Below, in pieces: positions 1 to 8,990 of a DNA stretch of 61,323 nucleotides. This DNA is from Roseiflexus sp. (GTDB lineage: Bacteria > Chloroflexota > Chloroflexia > Chloroflexales > Roseiflexaceae). The notes under the pieces were generated by a model. The model was not told the origin of the DNA. It worked only from the letters and a program-made list of their open reading frames with translations, and did not search any database. Where the stretch lies: assembly GCA_017743475.1 (NCBI GenBank), contig JAGHYV010000020.1:1-61323 (forward strand), given 5' to 3'. The stretch's first letter is position 1. Each line of letters begins with the position of its first letter. Position numbers and translations under genes: made by a program.

Positions 1-85
1 GGCGCACGATGCGCCACCCGTAGCGGAAGGGGTCATCGGGCGGCGTGTCGGCGGCGGGAGTTGGTCTGGTCGTTGCGGTTGTCAT
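1..85 (-). CDS. Uma2-family protein, N-terminal part only (runs off the window)
   Basis: The ATG at 85-83 opens a frame that stays open to the window edge (28 codons). The peptide begins MTTATTRPTPAAD and contains DPFRYGWRIV, which resembles the N-terminus of Uma2 (DUF820, PD-(D/E)XK-like fold) proteins that are abundant in Chloroflexota. The cellular role of the family is unsettled. An extended -10 lies only six bases upstream of the ATG, so the message may be leaderless. A decayed second Uma2-type gene lies at 31591-32228. The catalytic part is outside the window, so the family call rests on the N-terminal signature. Confidence 0.6.
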   Translation of the reverse strand, partial: MTTATTRPTPAADTPPDDPFRYGWRIVR

Positions 86-91
86 AGTTTC

Positions 92-100
92 AGTATACCA
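92..100 (-). promoter_or_regulatory. Extended -10 promoter of the Uma2-type gene
   Basis: Read on the minus strand this is TGGTATACT, an extended -10 element. Six bases separate it from the ATG at 85, so transcription would start at or very near the start codon. Confidence 0.5.
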
Positions 101-240
101 TACCCCCTGGGAGGTCCGGCAAGCCCCTAATCACATTATCGGTTTTGGCCACTGAGAAGCCAGACACCCCCTCTCCAGCTATGCTGAAGAGGGAGGCGAA
201 AGGGGTGAGAAAAAAGTTGCCGGGATGCAACCGTCGTCAA

Positions 241-1451
241 TCACGCCGCCTCAGCATCAGCTAGCGTCGGAACGCGGGCGATCAGCAGGCGGTCATCAAG
301 CCGGAACATAGTGAGAATGCCTAGGATCTGAACCGCTGCCAGTGGCAGCAACAGTGCAAAGTAGGCAGGCGAGAACTTTGTCACCAAACCATTCTGCACC
401 AGACCGACGTGCAGGAAGAACATCCCAAAGACGAACAATCCCACTGCCGGACAGATCAGTCCATAGCTGGCCGAGCTGCGCTCCGAACCAAACAGATAGG
501 TGCGGAAGTATCCTACCCGCCGCAGCACTGACAGTCCGAACACTCCGGGTCAGTATCTGCATGCTGAAAAAGGCCGCCGTAATCAACAACCGGTGCGGCG
601 CTTCGATGTGCAGATCGAAGCCATTGTGCAGACCGTGGCTGATGCGAAGGAGCGCAATTCCGATCAGGGTCAACAACAGGATCGGCAACCACAGGCTTGG
701 CGACGCCTCAACCGCCAGACCCTGGCTCAACATCGCTCGTGCGCCCAGCACCAGCAGGATCAGCGCCACCACCACCGCCGCACTGGTGAAGAAGATTGAT
801 CTCAGGGATCGACAAGCCGATCGTGAGCTTCACGGCGCTCATTGCGGCTGGCGCCGCCAGACCGACGCCAACCATTGCGAAGGCGAAGGCGGCCAGCAAC
901 TGGGTGAAATTGTTGTTGTGCGTGCAGTCGAAGTGACCATTCGCCAGCGCTCGCCCAAAAATGTCGCTAAATGTGCGCAGCGCAAGAACGCCCACCGCAA
1001 CGAATGCCGTCATTGAGAGCGGGAAGAGATATTCGACAGTGTTCCAGAGACCGGGCACAAAGAGTACACCGTTGACAAAGAGAACGTTGATCGTCATTGC
1101 CAGTGTCAGGGGTAATGCCATCAGCGTTACTGCGCCGTTGGTATCGCGCAGTTGCCGATAGGCGCTGCTCTGGCGGAAACGAGTGAACTCATTCAGGTTC
1201 CACACAAGCGATTGGAAGTGACGCACGGTGAAGAGCGCTACACCCAACAGTGCGACCGGCACGAGCCCCTGCCCTATTAGATCCAACGCACCCCAGAATG
1301 CTGCGATGCTGTCAAAGGTGACAATCGGAGTCTTCGGATGTGGAACGAGGAAATTGAGCCAGATGAAGAATGAAATCGCCATGCCGCCATTGCCTAACGC
1401 TGCCAGGAAATAGGTCGGCATATACTGATCACCTGTGGCGCGCAACCCCAT
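241..1451 (-). pseudogene. Polytopic membrane protein gene interrupted by two frameshifts
   Basis: Three consecutive reading frames together make one hydrophobic multi-helix protein of about 400 residues. Frame 1 runs from the ATG at 1451 to about 797 (begins MGLRATGDQYMPTYFLAALG). Frame 2 runs from about 797 to about 550 (FFTSAAVVVALILLVLGARA). Frame 3 runs from about 545 to 241 (VFGLSVLRRVGYFRTYLFGS). Both shifts go the same way, so the frame is never restored. Hydrophobicity is continuous across both joints, which supports a single ancestral gene. The general look recalls tellurite-resistance/dicarboxylate-type or TsoY-like membrane proteins, but I cannot assign the family. Sequencing error is an alternative to true decay. 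Confidence 0.55.
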
Positions 1452-1578
1452 CAAACGACCGATCAACTGAACTCATGAGCGTTTGACCTCATTTGTTCAT
1501 AGAATGTCATCCTTTTGCCCATAAGATGCAAAACACCAGGCGGGGATTACAACTCTTATACCTTCTTCAACCTGAAAG

Positions 1579-1613
1579 AGAAAACAAAATCTGGAGGGCG
1601 TATCACCCTCCAG
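1579..1613 (-). terminator. Rho-independent terminator of the glycoside-hydrolase pseudogene
   Basis: An 8-bp perfect stem CTGGAGGG/CCCTCCAG (1591-1598 with 1606-1613) has a 7-base loop. On the minus strand it is followed by the T-rich run ATTTTGTTTTC, as expected for termination of a transcript leaving the gene that ends at 1635. Confidence 0.75.
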
Positions 1614-1634
1614 ACCTTGCTCTCCTGCCTATGA

Positions 1635-3431
1635 TCAATCCTTGGGCATTGTCTTAAGCGCCAGGTATGCCGGGCGCGGGCTCCAGTCGTCGTTGATGAC
1701 GCCATAACTTGCCTGTTCGTGCAGTTCATTGCCCTGCGCCCGCCAGGGAACAGCGAAATTGAGTTGCCACAGGAACATGCCGGTCATCCAGGGGGCATAG
1801 TTGGTGCGCGCCATCTGATAGGCGCGCACGATATACTGCGCCTGCTTCTCGAACGAGATCTGGCTGCCAAAGCCGTACCCCGGCGTATTGTTGCGCGTCG
1901 CCCATCCGAATTCCGTTACCCACATTGGCATATCACCCAGTCCCGACTGCACCATCAGCGCGCGCACATCCTCGACGCGACGGAAGTAGAACTCGCGGCT
2001 GTTCGTCCATCCCGGTCCTGGTCCCGGATTGTCGGGCCAGAAGGTGTCAGGCGGGTTGGCGGCACCGCCGGGGTGCACGCCAACGATATCGACATTGGCG
2101 CGGAATCGGGGATCGGCAAACATCTGGCGCAGGAAGACCAGGTCGCTAACTGCGATGGTTGGCACGTTCGTCTTAGTGCTCGACGGAGCGCCCGACACAA
2201 TGAGCGCTGCCGGATCGTTCGCTTTGATCGCCTGTGACGCATGTACCAGCATATCCATGTAGAACGATGCATTCGGCACACGTCCGCCATTTTCAACTGC
2301 CAGGTTCTGCTCATTCCAGTCTCATACGCCTGCACTTTGCCGCGATAGCGTTTCGCCATCTCGCCCATGTGAAATAGGCAAATGTGCCAAAATGCTCGCG
2401 CGACGGCAGTCCGTTCCTTCCATTGGGGGTCGCCCAGGATGGCACAGCAAACATGCTCAAGAGCACCTTTACTCCTTCGCGATGACAGTCTTCCACAATA
2501 TTGTCGAGTTCGCCCCAGTAGATCGCCCCGGAACGGTCGTGCAAGTCCATCCAGCGCACCTACTGACGCACCCAGCCGAAGCCGCTCTCCTTTACCAGAC
2601 GCAGAACGCGCGGGCGATCCTGCCACGATGTCGATCCGTGCCCGTACAGGATGACATTGTAACCGTAAGCAAAGGTGCTCGATGGAGCGGGTGACGGTTG
2701 ATCCGGCGCGACAGCGCCAGGGTTGAACGCCGGATTCCCCTGGTGGTGCGCATCGCGGTATTCGTTGCCGAGCAGACCAAGCAGAATGCGATAACGCGGG
2801 TCGGGTTCGTTGGGGTGCCACTCCATCCGCTGGCGCTCAAAGTGTTGCACCCAGTACACATTGCTGTCCGCCTGGTTTACTTCCTGGAACTGTTCGGAGA
2901 TCGGGCGCCCAAACACCGCAAGACCGCCATTGTTGAGCCAAAAGGTGCGGAACGGCGCTGGCGAGTTGCGTAGCGTATGGCGCGTCACTTCATCCCACGT
3001 GCCATCGCGTGGGTCGGGAACCAGCTGGAATGGCGGTTCATTCTCGCGCCCTTTGATGATTTGCGTCCCCAGCAGGCGTCCCGGGATATAGTAGGGGGTG
3101 CCATAGTTCTCTGGATGCTCCTCCAGGACTGCTCGCTCAAAGTACTGAACACGGTAATACCCGCCGGGGTTGGTGAAACTCTCTTCGATAAACGGCGCCG
3201 AAATCGGATAGCCAAGCACAAAGAGCGCGTTGGGAGTCCGTTCCCAGAAGGAGAGAAACGAATTGACGGCAGTGTGCCCGGTTTCGGGAAACAAACGCAC
3301 TTTGAACGGCGGCTTTGGTTGGAGGCACTTCACTCCGGGCTGCGCGCTGCCGCCGTCGCGCGCAGCGGCACGATCATGGCACTAGCGAGCATAATCAGGA
3401 CTGCCAGTGATAGCCATTGTTTGAAACGCAT
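1635..3431 (-). pseudogene. Decayed secreted glycoside-hydrolase-like protein (paralogue of the next gene)
   Basis: Colinear with and clearly homologous to the intact 601-residue gene at 3577-5382. The ATG at 3431 opens a good signal peptide (MRFKQWLSLAVLIMLASAMI), but the frame is lost soon after it. The next piece (to 2560) has both surface repeats (NALFVLGYPIS, GGLAVFGRPIS). It ends at an amber codon at 2562-2560, where the intact copy reads Gln in WVRQQVRW. Two more shifts near 2330-2380 scramble the stretch around the catalytic WNEQN motif. The C-terminal part (2279-1635) is open again and retains WVTEFGWAT. Several independent lesions make sequencing error unlikely. The gene arose by tandem duplication and is not functional. 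Confidence 0.85.
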
Positions 3432-3510
3432 AGACCTTCTCCGTCTATCTCTGCCACCGGTCAACGATGCAGCGTCTGCTGTTCTTGCATCCCGTGCTAG
3501 GCATTCCTGT

Positions 3511-3560
3511 GGAGAGAAGCGCGCCGTTCGCCTTTTTCAGGTGTCGCGCCCCTTCTCTCC
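3511..3560 (-). terminator. Inverted repeat after the intact glycoside-hydrolase-like gene
   Basis: GGAGAGAAG (3511-3519) pairs with CTTCTCTCC (3552-3560), with further GC-rich pairing inside the large loop. It sits just past the stop of the 3577-5382 gene on the minus strand. There is no clean T-run, so termination is only a suggestion. Confidence 0.35.
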
Positions 3561-3576
3561 AGGTCCAATACACGTT

Positions 3577-5382
3577 CTAATCCTTTGGCATCCGTTGCAG
3601 GGCAAGGTATGCCGGGCGCGGACTCCAGTCGCCATTGAGGATGCCGAACGATGCCTGTTCGTGGAGCGGGTTGCCTTCGCGCTGCGTCCACGGTATGGCG
3701 AAGTTCAGGTTCCACAGGAACATCGCTCCCATCCACGGTGCATATTCGCGCCGCCCAATCTGGAACGCTCGCACGATCCATTCTGCCTGCTGCTCAAACG
3801 AAATCTGGTTGCCGAATTCGTACCCCAGCGTATTGTTGCGCGTCGCCCAACCGAACTCCGTAATCCACATCTGCCGGTCGCCGAGACCGTACTGCAACGC
3901 CAGCGCCCGGTAATCCTCAACGCGGCGGAAGTAAAACTCGCGACTGGTCACAAAGTTTGGTCCAGGACCGGGACGGTCAGGCCACATGCTGTCGGGAGGG
4001 TTCGATGTGCCACCGGCGTGTACACCGATCGCATCGACAACCTCGCGGAAGCGTGGGTCGGCGAACATCTGTCGAAAGAATGCCAGGTCGCTAATGGCGA
4101 TATTCGGGTTGTTCGTCTCAGTGGCCGCTGGCGGACCCGATACGACAATCGCATAGGGGTCATTCGCCTTGATCGCCCGCGCACCGGCGACCAGCACATC
4201 CATGTAGAGCGCTGCCGAGGCAACCCGTCCGCCGTTCTCGACCGCCAGGTTCTGTTCGTTCCAGATCTGATACGCGCCGACTCTGCCGCGGTAGCGTTTT
4301 GCCATTTCTCCCATAAAATAGGCGAATTGACCGATGTTGGCACGGTTGGGCAACCCGTTGCGTCCATTGTCAGTTGCCCAACTAGGAGCAGCGACGACAC
4401 TGATGAACAGTTTAACGCCCATGTCATTCGCATCGCGCACAATGTCATCGAGCTCTGCCCAGTAGATTGCACCCGAACGGTCATGCAGATCCATCCAGCG
4501 TACCTGCTGGCGCACCCAGCCAAAGCCGCTGTTCTTGACCAGTTGCAGCACACGCTTGCGGTCCTGCCATGGTTCGCGATCCTGGTAGAGATGCACATTG
4601 TAGCCGTAGATGAACGGGCGCGGCAGCGAGCGTGCATCATCGCGGGGTGCAGGGGTGAATGCCGGATTGTTGCGATGATTGGCGTCGCGGTATTCATTGC
4701 CAAGCAGACCGAGCAGAATGCGATAGCGCGGGTTAGGCTCGTCAGGGTGCCACTCCATACGCTGACGCTCGAAGTATTGCACCCAGTACGTTTTGCCATC
4801 TGCCTTGTTCACTTCCTGGAACTGTTCGGAGATCGGGCGACCAAAGACCGCCAGCCCGCCGTTGTTGAGCCAGAAGGTACGGAACGGCGCTGGCGAGTTG
4901 CGCAGCGTATGGCGAGTCACACTATCCCACGTGCCGTCGCGCGGATCGGGAACTGGCTGGAACGGTGGTTCGTTCTCGCGCCCTTTTGCCAGTTGCGTTC
5001 CCAGCAATCGCCCCAGAATATAGTAAGGCGTGCCATAGTTTTGCGGATGCTCCTCGAGGATCGCGCGCTCGAAGTACTGGACGCGGTAATACTCGCCAGG
5101 ATTGGTGAAACTTTCCTCAATAAAGGGTCGAGAGATCGGATAGCCCAGCACGAAGAGCGCATTGGGCGTATTCCGCCAGAAAAGCTCGAACGAATTGACG
5201 GAAGAGTGACCAGTCTGTGGATAGTACTGGGCGAGATAGGGCGGATAGGTGTCGGGGACTTCAGCCGGGCTACGCGCTGCGGCGCGACTCTGGCGGGGTG
5301 CAACGACGATGCCAGCGATGATGGCGATCAGCATCAACAGCGACAGGAGACGGGGGATGGCGGTCTTCATTTGCTGGAACAT
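3577..5382 (-). CDS. Secreted protein with two Chloroflexota surface repeats and a clan-A-like glycoside hydrolase domain
   Basis: 601 residues. Residues 1-35 form a signal peptide (hydrophobic core RLLSLLMLIAIIAGIVV, then AAARS). Two related repeats of about 75 residues follow (roughly 63-135 and 165-232), each with the pattern F-W, G-(Y/R)-PIS, VQYFER, HP, and LLG. This repeat is common in exported Chloroflexota proteins. Residues 255-601 look like a TIM-barrel glycosidase of the GH5/GH39 type: the acid/base is probably E376 in IWNEQN and the nucleophile E509 in WITEFGW. Substrate unknown. AGGAGAG precedes the ATG at 5382. A decayed paralogue follows directly downstream. The large open frame on the opposite strand is an antisense shadow. 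Confidence 0.85.
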   Translation of the reverse strand: MFQQMKTAIPRLLSLLMLIAIIAGIVVAPRQSRAAARSPAEVPDTYPPYLAQYYPQTGHSSVNSFELFWRNTPNALFVLGYPISRPFIEESFTNPGEYYRVQYFERAILEEHPQNYGTPYYILGRLLGTQLAKGRENEPPFQPVPDPRDGTWDSVTRHTLRNSPAPFRTFWLNNGGLAVFGRPISEQFQEVNKADGKTYWVQYFERQRMEWHPDEPNPRYRILLGLLGNEYRDANHRNNPAFTPAPRDDARSLPRPFIYGYNVHLYQDREPWQDRKRVLQLVKNSGFGWVRQQVRWMDLHDRSGAIYWAELDDIVRDANDMGVKLFISVVAAPSWATDNGRNGLPNRANIGQFAYFMGEMAKRYRGRVGAYQIWNEQNLAVENGGRVASAALYMDVLVAGARAIKANDPYAIVVSGPPAATETNNPNIAISDLAFFRQMFADPRFREVVDAIGVHAGGTSNPPDSMWPDRPGPGPNFVTSREFYFRRVEDYRALALQYGLGDRQMWITEFGWATRNNTLGYEFGNQISFEQQAEWIVRAFQIGRREYAPWMGAMFLWNLNFAIPWTQREGNPLHEQASFGILNGDWSPRPAYLALQRMPKD

Positions 5383-5510
5383 GGCTCTCCTCTATACTCA
5401 CACGATTTCAACCGGTCGCTATCCGCAAGTATAGCGGGAGCGACTGATGGATTCCTGACACACTCCTGAGGTGGAAATTACCGATCCATGACTCTTGACG
5501 GCAGCGTTCC

Positions 5511-6680
5511 TCAGCGGGGCAATTCTTCCAGCATGATCCGTATGGTCTGTATGGCGTTGTCACGCCAGATCTCAATCTCGGCCTCTTCGCCAACCTGATG
5601 TCGTGCCAGCACACGCAGCAACGGATGGGCTTCATCGATGCGCTGACCGCCGAGTGATAACAGGATATCACCCGGCTGCACGCCAGCCTGCGCCAGCGCT
5701 GATCCACGCTTGACTGCCTGAATAAAGAGGCCGTAATCGACTGGCAGGTTGTACCATGCCGCCAGACGTGGCGTAATCGGTACGAATTCGATCGGCAGGT
5801 ATGGACGCGCCACCCTGCCGCGTGTTATCAATTGATCGGCGACATAGCGCACAGTGTTACTAGGAATAGCAAACCCGATCCCTTCCGCCTGTTCGGCGCC
5901 GCCACGTATGATTGCCGTGTTGATCCCAATCACCTCGCCATCCAGGTTCAACAACGGACCGCCAGAGTTGCCGCGGTTGATAGTTGCGTCCGTCTGGATC
6001 AGGTCGTCTAGCACGACATCGCGGGTTTGCAGCGAGCGTCCAAGCCCACTGACCACACCAACCGTTACCGAGTTGCGCAGATCGCCCAGGGCGCTACCGA
6101 TGGCAACCACCCAATCGCCTGCCTGGACTGCGTCAGAGTTTCCCAGTCGCGCCGTGGGATAGGTATCGCCTTCGATCTTGATCAGTGCCAGATCGCTGAA
6201 CGGGTAGTCGCTCCCGATCAATTGCGCCGGGCGCTGTCGTCCGTCGGCAAGAATGACGTACAACTGCCGCGCGCCTTCAACAACATGGTGGTTGGTGATA
6301 ATGTACCCGCGTGGGTCGATAATCACCCCCGAACCACGTGCTGGCGGCGGCTGGAATGTGCCGAAGAAACCAATCTGCGGTGGTAACTGCGACACCACCG
6401 TTACCACCGATGGTCCTGTCTCGCGCGCAATACGCGCAGGTGCAGTGCGCACCGAGTCGTTCGTTGCAGCGGTCGGCGGTGATAAAGATGGGAGCAGAGT
6501 AGAAGGCGGTGTGGCTGGTACCGGCGTCTGCGTCGTTTGATCGGCAATCGGACGCGCAACAAAGAACCAGATCAACGCGCCGCCGACAAGCGCGCCAACA
6601 ATGCCGCTCGTCAGGCTCAATCCGCCAAGAAGCGCATAGATCACGCAGGGGGAACGTTTCTCGCTGGAGCGGTTTTCCAT
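5511..6680 (-). CDS. HtrA/DegP-type serine protease with one PDZ domain
   Basis: About 389 residues from the ATG at 6680 (MENRSSEKRS). An in-frame GTG at 6734 is possible but adds an atypical leader. A single membrane anchor lies near the N-terminus (IYALLGGLSLTSGIVGALVG), followed by a Pro/Thr-rich linker and a trypsin-like domain. The triad is visible: His in ITNHHVVEGA, Asp in FSDLALIKI, Ser in RGNSGGPLLN. A C-terminal PDZ domain (AGVQPGDILLSLGGQRID) completes the S1C architecture. It should degrade or refold damaged envelope proteins outside the membrane. It may be transcribed alone. Confidence 0.92.
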   Translation of the reverse strand: MENRSSEKRSPCVIYALLGGLSLTSGIVGALVGGALIWFFVARPIADQTTQTPVPATPPSTLLPSLSPPTAATNDSVRTAPARIARETGPSVVTVVSQLPPQIGFFGTFQPPPARGSGVIIDPRGYIITNHHVVEGARQLYVILADGRQRPAQLIGSDYPFSDLALIKIEGDTYPTARLGNSDAVQAGDWVVAIGSALGDLRNSVTVGVVSGLGRSLQTRDVVLDDLIQTDATINRGNSGGPLLNLDGEVIGINTAIIRGGAEQAEGIGFAIPSNTVRYVADQLITRGRVARPYLPIEFVPITPRLAAWYNLPVDYGLFIQAVKRGSALAQAGVQPGDILLSLGGQRIDEAHPLLRVLARHQVGEEAEIEIWRDNAIQTIRIMLEELPR

Positions 6681-6892
6681 GATGCTGTGTGGCACACGTA
6701 TCGATCCAAACCAGGGTACCGTTCCTGCGCCCACAAACCCGGAAATTTACAGAAGGAAGTTCGGATCGACAAGAGAGACGTTGTATCGCAACGCTCCTGC
6801 CTTCTCAGATACGCAGAACAAGGTCGCATTTGAGGTGCGACACCGTTCCTTGACAGCGGTATTGTAGAAGAGAGCTGCCGATGCGTCAAGTG

Positions 6893-8131
6893 CTACGACG
6901 GGGGATGACTGGAGACTGGATCGACAACTGGGGCAGGCGAGGGATGACCGGCGACCGGATCGGCAACCGATGCAGGGGCAGCAGGAGGGACTAATGGAGA
7001 TGCCTCGTCGGTTGGAAGCATTATCGCTGTGCGCCTGGCGCGCTCATAGAAGAACTGGGTGATTGAGGCGATCACGCCAGCGACCGGGATGCCAAACAGA
7101 ACGCCCCAGCCCCCGGCGACTGTTCCACCGAGAAGCAGTGCTGCAAAGACGAGCAGTGGATGCAACCCGATTGCCTGCCCGACTAGACGCGGCATGACGA
7201 TATTGAACTGCACCTGCTGAACGATGAGCAGCGTTAGCAACAGCCATCCTAACCGATCAGGCGCAAGCAGAATGGCGAAAAGTGCTGGCGGGATCAGCGC
7301 GAAAAACCCTCCTACCAGCGGAATGAACACAAGTATGGCAGCGACGACGCTGGCAAGCGCAATATCGCCAAGACCGAACATCGCCATCACAATCGCGTTT
7401 GCGATCCCATACAACAGTGAGTTCACAAACTGTGCGCGCATAAACCCGCCAAACACGCGGTCGATAACTGCAAAAAGGTTATCAACTTCATCTTGCCAGG
7501 ATCGGGGCAGGACAGCCACGAAACTCTTGCCCATGCGTGGACCGTCGAGTGTGATGTAGAAACTGAGGATCAGCACTAGAAAAATATTGAATAGGACGGT
7601 AGCAATGCTGCCAGCAATGCCGAGCGACTGCTGGAGCATTGCACTGCCAAAACCTGTCAGTTGCTGTGCGATTGCTTCAGGTTGCACAATTGCGGTGAGA
7701 TCGCCGCGAAACCCGAAGCGTTCTAGACTTTCATCCAGTCGCCTGATCCAGCGGGCGATCGATTCGACCGTTGTCGGCACCGATCCCGTCAGTGTAGTCA
7801 GTTGCTGGGTGATGGTCGGCACGAACGACAAGATCACTACAATCAGCGCAGCGAACAGCGCCAGGTAGATCAGCGCCACCGAAAGCATGCGCGAGAGGTG
7901 GCGCGGAGGTTGAGGAACCCGGCGGGCACGGATTGTAATCGGTGGGAGATCGATCGCCGTCAGGCGTGACACCAGTGGCTGCAGGACGACAGCGATCAAC
8001 CAGGCAAGGGCAAAAAGGAGGAGCGGTGTAGCAAAAAAACTAACGACAACTACCGCACGCTCGAATAGAAAAACCGCAGCGCAAATGATCAGCAGCCACA
8101 ATGCTACTGTTGCGAGTCGTCCAGATAGCAT
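6893..8131 (-). CDS. AI-2E family (PerM/TqsA-like) membrane protein
   Basis: 412 residues with about eight hydrophobic segments and a hydrophilic region after the third, the layout of the AI-2E transporter superfamily. Typical stretches are LVLILSFYITLDGPRMGKSF and the paired helices around AILVFIPLVGGFFALIPPAL. The C-terminus carries repeated Pro/Ala/Asp-Pro motifs (ASVADPVAGHPSPAPVVDPV) likely to be disordered. The family includes autoinducer exporters, Na+/H+ antiporters and proteins of unknown substrate, so no substrate is claimed. An extended -10 sits six bases before the ATG, so the mRNA may lack a leader. Confidence 0.88.
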   Translation of the reverse strand: MLSGRLATVALWLLIICAAVFLFERAVVVVSFFATPLLLFALAWLIAVVLQPLVSRLTAIDLPPITIRARRVPQPPRHLSRMLSVALIYLALFAALIVVILSFVPTITQQLTTLTGSVPTTVESIARWIRRLDESLERFGFRGDLTAIVQPEAIAQQLTGFGSAMLQQSLGIAGSIATVLFNIFLVLILSFYITLDGPRMGKSFVAVLPRSWQDEVDNLFAVIDRVFGGFMRAQFVNSLLYGIANAIVMAMFGLGDIALASVVAAILVFIPLVGGFFALIPPALFAILLAPDRLGWLLLTLLIVQQVQFNIVMPRLVGQAIGLHPLLVFAALLLGGTVAGGWGVLFGIPVAGVIASITQFFYERARRTAIMLPTDEASPLVPPAAPASVADPVAGHPSPAPVVDPVSSHPPS

Positions 8132-8137
8132 GGTCCT

Positions 8138-8146
8138 ATTATACCA
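8138..8146 (-). promoter_or_regulatory. Extended -10 promoter of the AI-2E-type gene (leaderless arrangement)
   Basis: Minus-strand TGGTATAAT is a perfect extended -10, followed by AGGACC and then the ATG at 8131. A start site six to seven bases after the -10 would coincide with the start codon. Confidence 0.65.
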
Positions 8147-8187
8147 TCAGAGACAAGTTGGGACGGTGGACGTTGAAGGTTGAACCC

Positions 8188-8790
8188 CTAACCCCTGGCA
8201 GCCTCTAGCCCCTGTAAATCCACTTCCGCCAGCGCCGTATAGCGTGGTCCTTCGGGACGCAGATCGCTGCGGAACAGCACCACGCGCTGAAGATTCCACA
8301 TATGGTTGGAAGAGAGTTTCAGAGAGCGGAGCGCAGCGCCAAGCCGCTGCTGCTGTTCCGCCGACGCCTCGCGGCGCACTCGTCCCAGGGTCAGGTGCGG
8401 ACGGAACGGACGCGGGTCGGCGGGGAACCCGAGGTCGGGCAACCGACGCGCCAGTGCATCATACCACGAGCGTAGGTGCGCTTCGCCTTCCGCCAAACCA
8501 ACCCAGATAACCTGTGGTTGTTGCAGATTGGGGAAGGCACCGGGAGCGCCGAGCCGGATGTGTGCCGCATGTTGCCCGGCGAACGACAGCATCAGTGTTG
8601 TCTTCAGATCCGCAATCTGATTGTCTCGAACATCCCCCAAAAACCAGAGGGTAAGGTGCATTGCTTCAGGTTTCACCCAGCGCACCGGCGGTTGATCGCG
8701 CTTAAGCCGCGTTTGCAAACTTGCCAGTTCCTCGCGAAGCGTGTCGGGCAGTTCAACAGCAATGAAGAGACGGTATGTCGCCATATTCAT
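8188..8790 (-). CDS. thpR: RNA 2',3'-cyclic phosphodiesterase (2H phosphoesterase)
   Basis: 200 residues, the usual size of ThpR/LigT enzymes, which open 2',3'-cyclic phosphates at RNA ends. Both H-x-T-x catalytic signatures are present: HLTLWFLGD near residue 45 and HLTLGRVRR near residue 130. The N-terminus YRLFIAVELPD is typical. The ATG at 8790 is used; a second ATG two codons later is equally possible. It is followed by a short spacer with GTTGAAGG repeat units. Confidence 0.9.
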   Translation of the reverse strand: MNMATYRLFIAVELPDTLREELASLQTRLKRDQPPVRWVKPEAMHLTLWFLGDVRDNQIADLKTTLMLSFAGQHAAHIRLGAPGAFPNLQQPQVIWVGLAEGEAHLRSWYDALARRLPDLGFPADPRPFRPHLTLGRVRREASAEQQQRLGAALRSLKLSSNHMWNLQRVVLFRSDLRPEGPRYTALAEVDLQGLEAARG

Positions 8791-8889
8791 TGTACTAACA
8801 GGGACATTGAGGCATTGAGGTGTTGATCGGAAAAGACCTCAAGGATGAGGCATTCCTTTCGCCTTGCGCCTCATCCCCTCTGCCACTCT

Positions 8890-8990
8890 CAGTTCTCGAT
8901 TTCTGGTTCTCGGTTCCTGGTTCTCGGTTCTCGGTTCCTGGTTCTCGGTTCCTGGTTTTAGGTTCTTAGTGATTGGTTCTCGGTTCTCCC
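8890..8990. repeat. Spacer repeat block of GGTTCTCG/GGTTCCTG units
   Basis: About ten degenerate 7-8-base units (ggttctc, ggttcctg, agttctc) in head-to-tail order directly downstream of the polyphosphate kinase stop codon. The same unit family recurs at 52073-52135, in opposite orientation at 11665-11715, and inside bchB at about 53513-53570. It contains no credible gene. Confidence 0.8.

Noticed and set aside
2977-5469. 830-codon open frame on the plus strand
   Set aside because: It is antisense to the two glycoside-hydrolase-like genes, follows their codon structure, and has no protein-like motifs.
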